A stretch of DNA of 64,000 nucleotides from Atopsyche davidsoni (Eukaryota > Arthropoda > Insecta > Trichoptera > Hydrobiosidae). Positions 63,641 through 64,000 of the stretch are shown here, one piece after another. Position numbers and translations under genes: made by a program. The notes under the pieces were generated by a model that was not told where the DNA came from, ran no database searches, and saw only the letters and a program-made list of their open reading frames with translations. Each line of letters opens with the position of its first letter. The stretch's first letter is position 1. Location: NCBI GenBank assembly GCA_022113835.1, contig JAILWY010000014.1:13637501-13701500 (forward strand), given 5' to 3'.

Positions 63641-63970
63641 GCAAGAGTAGAGCGTGTAGAGATAACCCGGGGAAGTGGAAGCACGAGCGCTGGTAATTTC
63701 AATTCCGCAAAAGAAAAACTGGAAGAGAAATCTGAAGCCATTTTACATGCTGGGACGGGCGTCCTAATTAGACATCTCGAATGACGGAACGCTTGGCTAA
63801 CAAGCGGACGAGGGCGCGTCCCGTGCAAATAAGAACCTTGTTGAACGAACTCCGCGAGATAAGAGGGGGTCGTTCTGCATTATGGTTATTACCAGCCGAG
63901 GTGCGCCCTGTGGGCTTCAAACGTTCCCCCCGACCCCCTGAGCTACATTTTCAGAAGATTTTCAGGTAAA
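63641..63970. promoter_or_regulatory. GC-rich island at window end
   Basis: GC-rich block in AT-rich DNA. Short frames on both strands show no domain. Candidate conserved non-coding element by composition only. Confidence 0.25.
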
Positions 63971-64000
63971 ATATATCTTCACGGTGTTATTATGTTTGCT

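Overview
This is an insect nuclear genome window, most likely from a moth or butterfly. The evidence is compact split genes with short GT-AG introns in AT-rich DNA, an insect-type UDP-glycosyltransferase, and a mix of R1-type, R2-like, Gypsy, mariner, piggyBac and hAT elements. The order name is an inference from style. No bacterial-type features such as operons or CRISPR are present.

Layout. From 27 to 20615 four genes lie on the plus strand: the 3' part of a cap-1 mRNA 2'-O-methyltransferase (CMTR1), a four-exon UDP-glycosyltransferase, an eleven-exon gene for the ribosome-assembly protein URB2, and a seven-exon prostaglandin reductase 1 (PTGR1). From 21121 to about 34300 lies a nest of transposons. 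It holds R2-like reverse transcriptase and endonuclease pieces, an R1-type 5' half with an intact ORF1, a Penelope-like fragment, Gypsy LTR relics, and a young internally deleted Gypsy copy with identical LTRs and a 5-bp target duplication. Two minus-strand genes follow: the mitochondrial GTPase ERAL1 (34397-36688) and an ARHGEF10-type Rho guanine nucleotide exchange factor (40386-47677, 5' end not found). The last 16 kb (47678-64000) has no recognisable coding exon. It is AT-rich DNA with foldback elements, a tRNA-like sequence and scattered GC-rich islands, and probably is the 5' intron or upstream regulatory region of the RhoGEF.

The host genes are ordinary housekeeping or detoxification genes and do not form a pathway, although CMTR1, URB2 and ERAL1 all serve RNA or ribosome metabolism. 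Exon models were built by joining GT-AG boundaries that keep frame and family similarity. The summed reading frames close exactly in every gene (URB2 1502 aa, PTGR1 354 aa, UGT 518 aa, ERAL1 365 aa).

I found no clearly new biological system. The best leads are the pol-deleted but recently moved Gypsy element, a hairpin-rich poly(A) retroposon inserted in an old LTR, a three-deep nest of DNA transposons beside the first RhoGEF exon, and the GC-rich islands of the 3' desert.
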